NCBI GenBank assembly: GCA_021740025.1 | Contig: JAIPAN010000037.1 | Coordinates: forward strand, 1 to 8,237 | Length of the DNA: 8,237 nucleotides | Reading direction: 5' to 3' | Origin: Sphingobacteriaceae bacterium | GTDB taxonomy: Bacteria > Bacteroidota > Bacteroidia > Sphingobacteriales > Sphingobacteriaceae | Shown here: positions 1 to 5,818 of the stretch, in pieces | Layout: every line of letters begins with the position of its first letter | Position numbering within the stretch: the first letter of the stretch is position 1 | Notes under the pieces: model-generated | The model's input: the letters and a program-made list of their open reading frames with translations, nothing else | Database searches by the model: none | Told to the model about the DNA's origin: nothing | Position numbers and translations under genes: made by a program

Positions 1-915
1 AATATCCAACACTCTGGAGTTACCCGATTGGATAGGTAGGTGGATGTACTTGCAAATATTTTCATATTTGGCCATGGTGTGCAACACCTCGTCGGTAATA
101 TCTTTAGGGTGTGAGGTAGAAAAACGTACCCGTACATTCGGATCTACTTCGGCGGTGAGGGCCAACAATTGAGCGAAATTCACTTTTTCAGTTCCGTCTT
201 CATTTGCCCATTTATAGGAATCTACATTTTGACCTAAAAGCGTTATTTCTTTATACCCAGCGCTTGCCAAATCGCGGACTTCTTGTACAATAGAGTGCGC
301 ATCGCGGCTACGTTCGCGGCCACGGGTAAAGGGAACTACGCAAAAAGAGCACATATTGTCGCAGCCACGCATAATGGAAACAAATGCGGTAATACCATTA
401 CTGTTTAGGCGTAATGGACTGATATCGGCATAGGTTTCTTCTCTTGAAAGGAGCACATTTACTGCTCGTTCACCTTCATCTACCTGATTAATTAAGCCCG
501 GTAAATCGCGATAGGCATCTGGGCCTACTACCAAGTCTACTAATTTTTCTTCTTCTAAAAACTTGGCTTTGAGGCGTTCGGCCATGCAGCCCAATACACC
601 AATGAGCGCAGCGGGTTTGTGTTTTTTTATAGATCCGAACTCCCGCAAGCGGTTGCGTACACGCTGTTCAGCGTTATCGCGAATGGAGCAGGTATTGATA
701 AAAATGACATCGGCTTCTTTGTAGGTTCCTACGGTTTCGAAACCCATGTCTACCATAACAGAGGCAACAATTTCACTATCCGAAAAGTTCATGGCACAGC
801 CATAACTTTCTATATATACTTTACGGCCATTGGGGTCGTTTTGTTTCCCATCGAGTAACAAAACTTCTCCCTGCCGGCTTTCGTCGTGTTCTTTTGTTGT
901 ATGCAACATATCCAT
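1..915 (-). CDS. miaB: tRNA-2-methylthio-N6-dimethylallyladenosine synthase MiaB (N-terminal part, cut by the left edge)
   Basis: MiaB is a cytoplasmic radical-SAM enzyme that adds a methylthio group at C2 of N6-isopentenyladenosine-37 in tRNAs reading UNN codons. The first 305 residues are visible. The N-terminal MTTase domain has its three cluster cysteines at C40 (ESYGCAMN), C76 ([13 protein letters not shown]) and C110 (LGCMAERL). The radical-SAM domain has the CxxxCxxC cluster at C185, C189 and C192 ([10 protein letters not shown]), followed by [10 protein letters not shown] and LGQNVDSY, both typical of MiaB. The missing C-terminus should hold the rest of the SAM barrel and a TRAM domain. 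The start chosen is the ATG at 915; an in-frame ATG at 909 is an alternative. About 30 residues precede the first conserved strand. The predicted promoter ends only 8 nt before the start, so the mRNA may be nearly leaderless. The gene follows ilvE but is separated from it by a terminator, so it is probably its own unit. Confidence 0.96.
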   Translation of the reverse strand, partial: MDMLHTTKEHDESRQGEVLLLDGKQNDPNGRKVYIESYGCAMNFSDSEIVASVMVDMGFETVGTYKEADVIFINTCSIRDNAEQRVRNRLREFGSIKKHKPAALIGVLGCMAERLKAKFLEEEKLVDLVVGPDAYRDLPGLINQVDEGERAVNVLLSREETYADISPLRLNSNGITAFVSIMRGCDNMCSFCVVPFTRGRERSRDAHSIVQEVRDLASAGYKEITLLGQNVDSYKWANEDGTEKVNFAQLLALTAEVDPNVRVRFSTSHPKDITDEVLHTMAKYENICKYIHLPIQSGNSRVLDI

Positions 916-923
916 ATTCAATA

Positions 924-957
924 CAAAAATACAGAAATAATGACAGAATGTCAGCAA
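924..957 (-). promoter_or_regulatory. Probable miaB promoter, Bacteroidota type
   Basis: On the minus strand TATTTTTG (931-924) matches the Bacteroidota primary-sigma -7 consensus TAnnTTTG exactly. A TTG (957-955) lies 23 nt upstream as a possible -33 element, at the long end of the accepted spacing. It sits between the ilvE terminator and the miaB ATG, where a promoter is expected. Transcription would begin within a few bases of the start codon at 915. Inferred from motif match and position only. Confidence 0.55.
941..953. promoter_or_regulatory. Perfect 5-bp inverted repeat TGACA-N3-TGTCA inside the miaB promoter
   Basis: The sequence TGACAGAATGTCA has perfect 5-bp arms around a 3-nt centre. 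It lies between the candidate -33 and -7 elements of the miaB promoter, where a dimeric repressor would block RNA polymerase. It is too small and too far upstream of the likely transcript start to be an RNA hairpin. The binding protein is unknown, and a chance palindrome cannot be excluded. Confidence 0.35.
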
Positions 958-966
958 TCTTTTAAC

Positions 967-994
967 AAAAAACCCGCTCTAAAGGCGGGTTTTT
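967..994 (-). terminator. Intrinsic terminator after ilvE
   Basis: A 10-bp perfect stem (968-977 paired with 985-994, arms AAAAACCCGC and GCGGGTTTTT) encloses a 7-nt loop. On the minus strand it is followed by a T run (972-967). It begins 13 nt after the ilvE stop codon. The structure is almost symmetric and also ends in T on the plus strand, but no plus-strand gene reads into it. Confidence 0.9.
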
Positions 995-1007
995 ATATTC
1001 ATATGAC

Positions 1008-2072
1008 TTAGAGGATTCTATTCCACCCAAATTCGTCGGGGCTTAAACCATACCGAATTTCTTTAAGTGTATGCAATGCTTTATTAGAAAACACCCTGTT
1101 TTCGGGCGCTGGAAGGGTATAGGTTTCGCCTTGATACGTTATTTCGGCAATATGCGCAATGGTAGCGGCGGTTCCGGCACCAAAGGCATCTTGCAGGGTG
1201 CCATTTTTTGCGGCTTCTATTATTTCGGCAATGCTTACACGGCGTTCTTCTACTTTCATGCCCCAGGCTCTAGCTAAATCTAAAATAGAATGACGGGTTA
1301 CACCGTCTAAAATAGTATCGCGGGTAGATGGAGTGATGAGTGTATCGTTTACCACAAACATTACGTTGGTAGTACCCGATTCTTCTATATAGGCATGCTC
1401 TTTCGCATCGGTCCAAATTAACTGATCATAGCCTTCGTTTTGGGCCAATTTGGTAGGCAATAAAGAGCTGGCATAATTGCCTGCAGTTTTTGCATAACCT
1501 ACGCCACCTTCAATAGCTCGGGCATAATGCATTTCAATTTTAACCTTTAGCGGTTTGGGATAGTATGCTCCGGCCGGGCCTGTTAAAATCACAAATTTAT
1601 AATTGGCTGCTGCATGTACACCTAAAATAGGGTCGGTAGCAAACAGCAAGGGTCTTATGTATAAAGAATGGCCTTCTCCACTCGGCACCCAAGCGCTATC
1701 TAGTTTGATAAGTTGCTCCATACCCTGCATAAAAATAGCTTCGGGTACAGCGGGCATTGCCATGCGTTGGGCTGAAATGTTAAAGCGTTCGAAGTTTTTT
1801 TGAGGTCTAAAAATGGCTACTTTACCATCGGGTTGTTTATACGCTTTTATGCCCTCAAAAATTGCTTGTCCGTAATGAAGCGATGAAGCCGCAGGGCTTA
1901 TTTCGATGTTTCCATAGGGTATAATTTGCAAATTTTTCCAAGCACCGTCTTCAAAATCGGCAGTAAACATGTGATCGGAAAATACATGTCCGAAAGAAAG
2001 ATTACTGAAGTTGGTACTAGTCAGGCGTGATTGCGTGGTAGGGATTACGTTTAAAGCTAATAGGTCGGTCAC
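1008..2072 (-). CDS. ilvE: Branched-chain amino acid aminotransferase (fold-type IV PLP enzyme)
   Basis: Catalyses reversible transamination between Leu, Ile or Val and 2-oxoglutarate, the last step of branched-chain amino acid synthesis and the first of their breakdown, in the cytoplasm. Visible marks are GQAIFEGIKAY (68-78), the PLP-binding lysine K195 in YAKTAGNYASSL, the EESGTTN loop (230-236) that holds the cofactor, and the GAGTAA turn (298-303). The length of 354 residues is normal for the larger, eukaryote-like BCAT group common in Bacteroidota. The start codon is GTG (2072-2070), and the codon just before it is an in-frame TAA, so no upstream start is possible. The first ATG codes for residue 35 and would cut off the conserved PTTQSRL...FGHVFSDHMF region, so GTG is well supported. 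It has its own -7 element upstream and a strong terminator downstream, and is probably monocistronic with some read-through from the operon upstream. Confidence 0.96.
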   Translation of the reverse strand: MTDLLALNVIPTTQSRLTSTNFSNLSFGHVFSDHMFTADFEDGAWKNLQIIPYGNIEISPAASSLHYGQAIFEGIKAYKQPDGKVAIFRPQKNFERFNISAQRMAMPAVPEAIFMQGMEQLIKLDSAWVPSGEGHSLYIRPLLFATDPILGVHAAANYKFVILTGPAGAYYPKPLKVKIEMHYARAIEGGVGYAKTAGNYASSLLPTKLAQNEGYDQLIWTDAKEHAYIEESGTTNVMFVVNDTLITPSTRDTILDGVTRHSILDLARAWGMKVEERRVSIAEIIEAAKNGTLQDAFGAGTAATIAHIAEITYQGETYTLPAPENRVFSNKALHTLKEIRYGLSPDEFGWNRIL

Positions 2073-2075
2073 TTA

Positions 2076-2094
2076 GTGGCGTTTTAGTTGCCAC
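2076..2094. repeat. Inverted repeat GTGGC-N9-GCCAC just upstream of the ilvE start
   Basis: Perfect 5-bp arms (2076-2080 and 2090-2094) flank a 9-nt centre. The repeat ends 3 nt before the GTG start and its upstream arm touches the predicted -7 element. If transcription starts just after that element the repeat straddles the start site, which fits an operator better than a complete RNA hairpin. The arms are short, so chance is possible. Confidence 0.3.
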
Positions 2095-2101
2095 AAAATT
2101 A
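2094..2101 (-). promoter_or_regulatory. Candidate -7 promoter element for ilvE
   Basis: TAATTTTG on the minus strand matches TAnnTTTG exactly, in the 61-bp gap between the dioxygenase stop codon and the ilvE start. I find no TTG or TTTG at the expected -33 distance; that region is the A/T run at 2104-2122. The element would start transcription about 15 nt before the GTG codon. Confidence 0.45.
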
Positions 2102-2133
2102 GCTAAAAAAATCCCTTTTTTATGGAAGATATT

Positions 2134-3093
2134 TTATTTTTCGAGTGTAGGAAGTACACTATAAACCCAGGTTTTTCCCCATTCTTCTAGTTCTTCTTTA
2201 CTCCATAATTCTGGATAAAATATGCGTTTTTGAAAACGTGGAGGAAGGTATTTTTGCCAATTGGTGCCACCGGTAGCTTTTATTTCTTCGGGTTGGCGGT
2301 TTAAATAGCGCACCGCCGATTTATAATGAGAAAGTGGCCAATTTACATTTACGTTTACATCGAGTTGGCGCAGTTCGGTTTCTAAAGCGGCAGTAGTATG
2401 GCCCTGAGCTTTTAACTGGGTGTATAGCGCCCGTAAATTTTTGCTTTGGCAGGTTTCGGCTAGTTCTAAAAAGGTTTTTTCGTATTTTTTTTCAAACTGT
2501 TTAAGGGTGAGTGTTTTTTCTCCTGTAGATAGTTCGGTGGCACCGTATTTCCAATAAATATGTTGGTATTGGGTTTGTAAATCGGATTTTGCCAGCTCTT
2601 CGCGATGATCTTTATGAACTAATTGAATAAAATCGGTGGCGTAAATTTCAATCATGCGGTACTGCCCCGATTGAAACCCACTAGCTGGTAAGAGCGACAT
2701 GCGGAAAGTAAGAAATTGTTCTTTTTCCATGCCGTCTACCATAATATCGAAAGATTGGGTAAGGGCTGTAAAGTAAGAATTGATGCGTTTAACTCGAGCG
2801 GTGAAAAAGTCGCTGGTTAATTCGCTTTTTTCAGCTAATTGCTTGCACTCGTGCAAGGCTAGCTTAAAATACAATTCGGTTATTTGGTGGTATAGGATGA
2901 AAATTTCTTCATCGGGAAAAGGGGTCTTGGGCGTTTGCAAGCTTAAGAGTGTATCCAAATGAATGTAATCCCAATAGGTTAAGAAATCGGCATGCAATAA
3001 ACCATCTAAATAGGACACCATATCTTGCCCCATGGCCGCATATTTAGCTTGGAGTTTTTCTAAACGGTCTTTAATTTCTGGTGTAATTTCCAT
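2134..3093 (-). CDS. kynA: Tryptophan 2,3-dioxygenase family protein (divergent)
   Basis: The family is a homotetrameric cytoplasmic heme enzyme that opens the indole ring of tryptophan with O2 to give N-formylkynurenine, the first step of the kynurenine route. Family landmarks appear in order: YIHLDTLLSLQTP (43-55), then EEIFILYHQITELYFK (62-77) with catalytic-site H69, then FLTFRMSLLPASGFQSGQYR (127-146) with substrate-carboxylate R131, then H256 as the expected proximal heme ligand, with R262 and the TGG turn at 274-276. The distance from the heme histidine to that threonine is 18 residues, against 14 as I recall for the Xanthomonas enzyme, and the tail has TGGTNW where classical enzymes have GTGGSSG. 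The core residues persist, so activity is plausible, but the family match is clearer than the substrate. It is the last gene of a four-gene unit, 11 nt after crcB. No kynureninase or formamidase lies in the window. Confidence 0.85.
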   Translation of the reverse strand: MEITPEIKDRLEKLQAKYAAMGQDMVSYLDGLLHADFLTYWDYIHLDTLLSLQTPKTPFPDEEIFILYHQITELYFKLALHECKQLAEKSELTSDFFTARVKRINSYFTALTQSFDIMVDGMEKEQFLTFRMSLLPASGFQSGQYRMIEIYATDFIQLVHKDHREELAKSDLQTQYQHIYWKYGATELSTGEKTLTLKQFEKKYEKTFLELAETCQSKNLRALYTQLKAQGHTTAALETELRQLDVNVNVNWPLSHYKSAVRYLNRQPEEIKATGGTNWQKYLPPRFQKRIFYPELWSKEELEEWGKTWVYSVLPTLEK

Positions 3094-3104
3094 GGTTGGG
3101 GCTG

Positions 3105-3476
3105 TTAAATGAAACGGGCTAAGCTGGTGCCTAGGTATAATCCGGCAACGCTTAGTGCAAAGTTAGCCACAATATTGGTAAGGGCTAGGCCTGTATTTCC
3201 GTGTTTAAAAAGATCTACGGTTTCGAAGGTAAAGCTAGAGTAGGTGCTAAAGCCACCACAAAAACCGGTAATGAGTAGGAGTTTTAGCGAATAGTTGAGG
3301 TTTATTTTTTCTACGCCAAGCATCAATACCAGCCCAACTACTACACAGCTTAAAAAGTTTGCACTTAGCGTAGCCCAAGGAAATACACTAAGCCCGGCAG
3401 GGTAACATTTGCCAATTAAATAGCGGGAAACGCTACCTAGGCCGCCGCCACTAAAAACTAATAAAAGCTGTTTCAT
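3105..3476 (-). CDS. crcB: Fluoride channel CrcB/FluC
   Basis: A small inner-membrane protein of 123 residues that works as an antiparallel dimer to let F- leave the cell. It has four hydrophobic segments (about 3-20, 33-54, 66-86 and 95-119). Family motifs are GGGLGSVSRY (10-19, R18), the asparagine N40 in TLSANF, and the signature GFCGGFSTYSSFTFE (71-85), which carries the central break helix and the phenylalanines lining the pore. The glycine often seen three residues after N40 is replaced (ANFLSC). Only one crcB copy is present, consistent with a dual-topology homodimer rather than a paired heterodimer. The gene lies inside an operon 9 nt after the serB-like gene. No fluoride riboswitch can sit in front of it, as there is no leader sequence. 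Confidence 0.95.
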   Translation of the reverse strand: MKQLLLVFSGGGLGSVSRYLIGKCYPAGLSVFPWATLSANFLSCVVVGLVLMLGVEKINLNYSLKLLLITGFCGGFSTYSSFTFETVDLFKHGNTGLALTNIVANFALSVAGLYLGTSLARFI

Positions 3477-3485
3477 GGGTTCAAA

Positions 3486-4796
3486 TTAATACAATATCCT
3501 AAATTTTATGGTATGCTCAATTTGTTTTAATTTCTTGAGTACTTCTTTGTCGTATTCAGCACTTACATCGGTAATGGCATAGCCAATTTGTGGGTTAGTC
3601 ATTAAAAATTGGCCTAAAATATTGATTTGATTCTGTGCAAATACTTGATTGATTTGCGCCATAATACCCGGCACATTGTGGTGTATATGAATGAGGCGGT
3701 GCGCTTGGGCAATTTTAGGTAATTGCAAATTCGGGAAATTGCTACTTAAATAGCTGTCGCCTTTATTTATAAAATCGGCCATGCGTTGTGGAATAAAGCG
3801 ACTATTTCGTGGATTCTTTTTTGCATCGTCGAACAGCACAATACCCATTTTGGTACAGATGCTTTCCGTAAGCGCCAACTTGCTAGCGCCCAAATAGCCA
3901 ATGGTTTTAAGTTTTACAGCACGTTTCAGCTTTTCGTCTGCTATGCGTTCGCCTTTGCCAAGTAAGAGCATGCCCACATCGGCCACGTATTTTTCTTCAA
4001 AACTTGTTTTATGCCGAATAGAAAAGCCATCTTTTTTTAATAGTTGTAAACTTTCTTCGGGTATTTGGCCTACAGCTAGGCATAAAATTCGGTTTTTGGG
4101 ATAAGAGATAGCCCTTGGAAGATTGTTTACGTATAAAAATTCATCAAAACTGGGTGTAACGTGGTCGGCCTTGGCCGATACCGTTTTTCGTTCGATGTTT
4201 TCGGTAAATGCATAAAATTTCTTAATCAATCCCGATTCTTTAAGTTGAAAGTCGGAGTGTCCATCACCAATTCCATACAATTCGCCGGGTAGTTTCATGC
4301 TTTGGAGTAATTTTACTTTGCCGCCCTCAGTAGCCAGAGGATTTTCTTCATCAAAGCCAATAATAAGTCCATCGGCATCAAAAAGAAAGGTGTTGGCGTA
4401 AATATTCTCTTTTTGAATGTGATAGGGGGCAACCACCGGCGTAATAAATTCTTTAAATCCACCCGAAACAATAAGCACTTCTTGGGCGTGTTTTTTAAAA
4501 AATAATTTATTGCGGGAAAATGAGGCCGATACTTTTTTCTTCAACTGGCTAATCAGTTGGTCGAGGTGTTTTTTGTCGGCATCTAGCAAGCGTACCCTGG
4601 CCGCTAAACTTTCGCCGAAAGAGAGACGCCCTTCCATAGCAGCATGGGTTAATTCATCTATTTCTGCAATTCTTTTTTCTCTTTGGGGATGATTTTTGAG
4701 CGAAATACGAGCCAATTCGTCGAGTGCCTCTACTTGGGTAAAAGTGCTATCAAAATCGATGATGTAATAAGAAGGTTTTAGGATAGGCTTTGGCAT
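3486..4796 (-). CDS. serB: Phosphoserine phosphatase fused to a SerA remnant (no NAD domain) with a C-terminal serine-binding ACT domain
   Basis: Residues 10-215 form a HAD phosphatase of the SerB type: nucleophile motif DFDST (D14, D16), motif II SGG (111-113), K160, and GDGHSD (177-182, D178 and D182). The likely reaction is O-phosphoserine to serine. Residues 232-332 resemble the first half of the SerA substrate-binding domain. Residues 333-360 resemble its second half, ending NFPNLQLP, and 366-436 closely resemble the SerA ACT domain (HRLIHIHHNVPG... to FRILY). The Rossmann NAD-binding domain that normally lies between the two halves, with the catalytic Arg, Glu and His, is absent, so the protein cannot be a phosphoglycerate dehydrogenase. 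The ACT residues matching the serine ligands of E. coli SerA (H344, N346, N364) are kept as H372, N374 and N392. I infer a phosphatase carrying a serine-sensing tail. The ATG at 4796 lies inside the SDR gene (19-nt overlap) and puts the nucleophile at a normal distance from the N-terminus. Related Bacteroidota proteins are, to my knowledge, full SerB-SerA fusions of about 630 residues. Confidence 0.88.
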   Translation of the reverse strand: MPKPILKPSYYIIDFDSTFTQVEALDELARISLKNHPQREKRIAEIDELTHAAMEGRLSFGESLAARVRLLDADKKHLDQLISQLKKKVSASFSRNKLFFKKHAQEVLIVSGGFKEFITPVVAPYHIQKENIYANTFLFDADGLIIGFDEENPLATEGGKVKLLQSMKLPGELYGIGDGHSDFQLKESGLIKKFYAFTENIERKTVSAKADHVTPSFDEFLYVNNLPRAISYPKNRILCLAVGQIPEESLQLLKKDGFSIRHKTSFEEKYVADVGMLLLGKGERIADEKLKRAVKLKTIGYLGASKLALTESICTKMGIVLFDDAKKNPRNSRFIPQRMADFINKGDSYLSSNFPNLQLPKIAQAHRLIHIHHNVPGIMAQINQVFAQNQINILGQFLMTNPQIGYAITDVSAEYDKEVLKKLKQIEHTIKFRILY

Positions 4797-5743
4797 ATTT
4801 CGGCTAATTCTTGCGCTACAGGTTTAAAAGTTATGGAGATAGTATTTTTTATTTTTTCGTTCGAATAGTTGGATATTTTACCCGCACTACGGGCTGTATC
4901 TGTACTTAGTTCGAGCGGTTTCTTACTGATTTTAGCTTTCCACTCGGCTAGTTTTGCTAGTACTAGCAATTGCCAAGTTTTCACCTCATTTTGTGGAGCT
5001 TTTACGCCCAATTGCTGTGCTATTTCGGTAAATAAATCTTTATACAACCAATTTTCGGCATTAATAATGTAGCGTTCGCCGCTAATCTTGCTGTCCATTA
5101 GTTTTATCATGCAGGTGGCTACATCGGTAACACTTACCAGGCCGCAACTACCACTTGGATAATGGCTTAGGCCCTTTTTTACGCTGTTAAAAAGAGCTCC
5201 ACTACCTTGCAGGCCACACTCTTTGCCAATAATAATAGAAGGGTTTACAATTACCGCATCCAAGCCTTCGGCAATGCCACGCCATACTTCAAATTCGCTT
5301 AGATGTTTTGATAAGCTGTAGCCACTGGTTTGCGAATTTGGTTCTAAATATGCTTCTTCGGTAGTAGCTGTGCCTGGATTAACTTCTCCAAGGGCTGCTA
5401 CCGAACTAACATGCACCAAACGTATATTCCCATGCTCTAGACAGGCATTGACTACATTCGCCGTGCCCTCTATATTGGTATGTAGTATGTATTTTTTCGC
5501 AGCTGAATTAAATGAAATGACTGCAGCCGTGTGGAAAACTTGGGTGGCTCCTGCCAGCAATTCTTCAACTAAATAAGTGTCGCAAATATCGCCTTCTAGC
5601 CAAGTGAGTTTGGGTTGGTTTTCTAAAAAAGGGGGGATGATAGAACTGCTTCGTTTTAGGCCACGAACCGCATGTCCGGCTTCTAGCAATTGCCTAGTGA
5701 GTACCGATCCTAAAAAGCCCGTTGCGCCTGTAACTACAATCAT
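4778..5743 (-). CDS. NAD(P)-dependent extended SDR oxidoreductase (epimerase/dihydroflavonol-reductase-like)
   Basis: A 321-residue Rossmann-fold protein of the extended short-chain dehydrogenase group. The N-terminus shows the nucleotide-binding motif TGATGFLG (5-12), an acidic D52 in the EGDICD strand that holds the adenine, HTAAVISF (71-78), the catalytic serine region HVSSVAALGE (111-120), and the YxxxK pair Y142 and K146 in GYSLSKHLSE. NPSIIIG (about 167-173) is the usual strand after the active site. The C-terminal substrate domain is not recognisable enough to name a substrate; sugar-nucleotide epimerases, dihydroflavonol/aldehyde reductases and 3-beta-hydroxysteroid dehydrogenase-like proteins all look similar at this level. 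The ATG at 5743 begins directly with the first beta strand, so the start is secure. It is the first gene of the four-gene unit, has a -7 element 26 nt upstream, and overlaps the next gene by 19 nt. Confidence 0.9.
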   Translation of the reverse strand: MIVVTGATGFLGSVLTRQLLEAGHAVRGLKRSSSIIPPFLENQPKLTWLEGDICDTYLVEELLAGATQVFHTAAVISFNSAAKKYILHTNIEGTANVVNACLEHGNIRLVHVSSVAALGEVNPGTATTEEAYLEPNSQTSGYSLSKHLSEFEVWRGIAEGLDAVIVNPSIIIGKECGLQGSGALFNSVKKGLSHYPSGSCGLVSVTDVATCMIKLMDSKISGERYIINAENWLYKDLFTEIAQQLGVKAPQNEVKTWQLLVLAKLAEWKAKISKKPLELSTDTARSAGKISNYSNEKIKNTISITFKPVAQELAEICQSLS

Positions 5744-5768
5744 TTACGAAAAAATACCGTTAAGCTTT

Positions 5769-5776
5769 CAAAAGTA
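5769..5776 (-). promoter_or_regulatory. Candidate -7 promoter element for the four-gene operon
   Basis: TACTTTTG on the minus strand is an exact TAnnTTTG match in the 75-bp divergent region, 25 nt before the SDR ATG. No convincing TTG or TTTG lies at the -33 distance. On the plus strand I find no exact -7 match for the divergent arginase-like gene; TATTTG near 5791 is one base short. Confidence 0.45.
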
Positions 5777-5818
5777 ATGGATTAATTGGATATTTGGCAG
5801 TATACATCACGATAAAAC

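Larger units (their letters stand above)
2134..5743 (-). other. Four-gene operon: SDR oxidoreductase - serB-like fusion - crcB - tryptophan dioxygenase
   Basis: Four same-strand genes are joined by a 19-nt overlap (SDR and serB-like), a 9-nt gap (serB-like and crcB) and an 11-nt gap (crcB and the dioxygenase), with no terminator or promoter motif between them. The only promoter element found is upstream of the SDR gene. Co-transcription is inferred from spacing. The products share no obvious pathway, so this may be a packing operon rather than a functional one. Confidence 0.7.

Noticed and set aside
619..858. Plus-strand open frame of 79 codons
   Set aside because: It lies wholly opposite miaB, whose frame has all the conserved cysteines; the product has no recognisable motif.
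2104..2122. A/T hairpin (TAAAAAA and TTTTTTA arms) as terminator of the dioxygenase operon
   Set aside because: The stem is entirely A:T with a 4-5 nt loop and lacks a GC core; it is too weak to call, although some termination there is possible.
3477..3485. Fluoride riboswitch before crcB
   Set aside because: Only 9 nt separate crcB from the upstream gene, and the operon leader before the SDR gene is under 75 nt with no such fold visible.
3486..4796. Annotation as bifunctional SerB/SerA (phosphoglycerate dehydrogenase)
   Set aside because: The Rossmann NAD-binding domain and all catalytic residues of SerA are missing; only the substrate-domain remnant and ACT domain remain.
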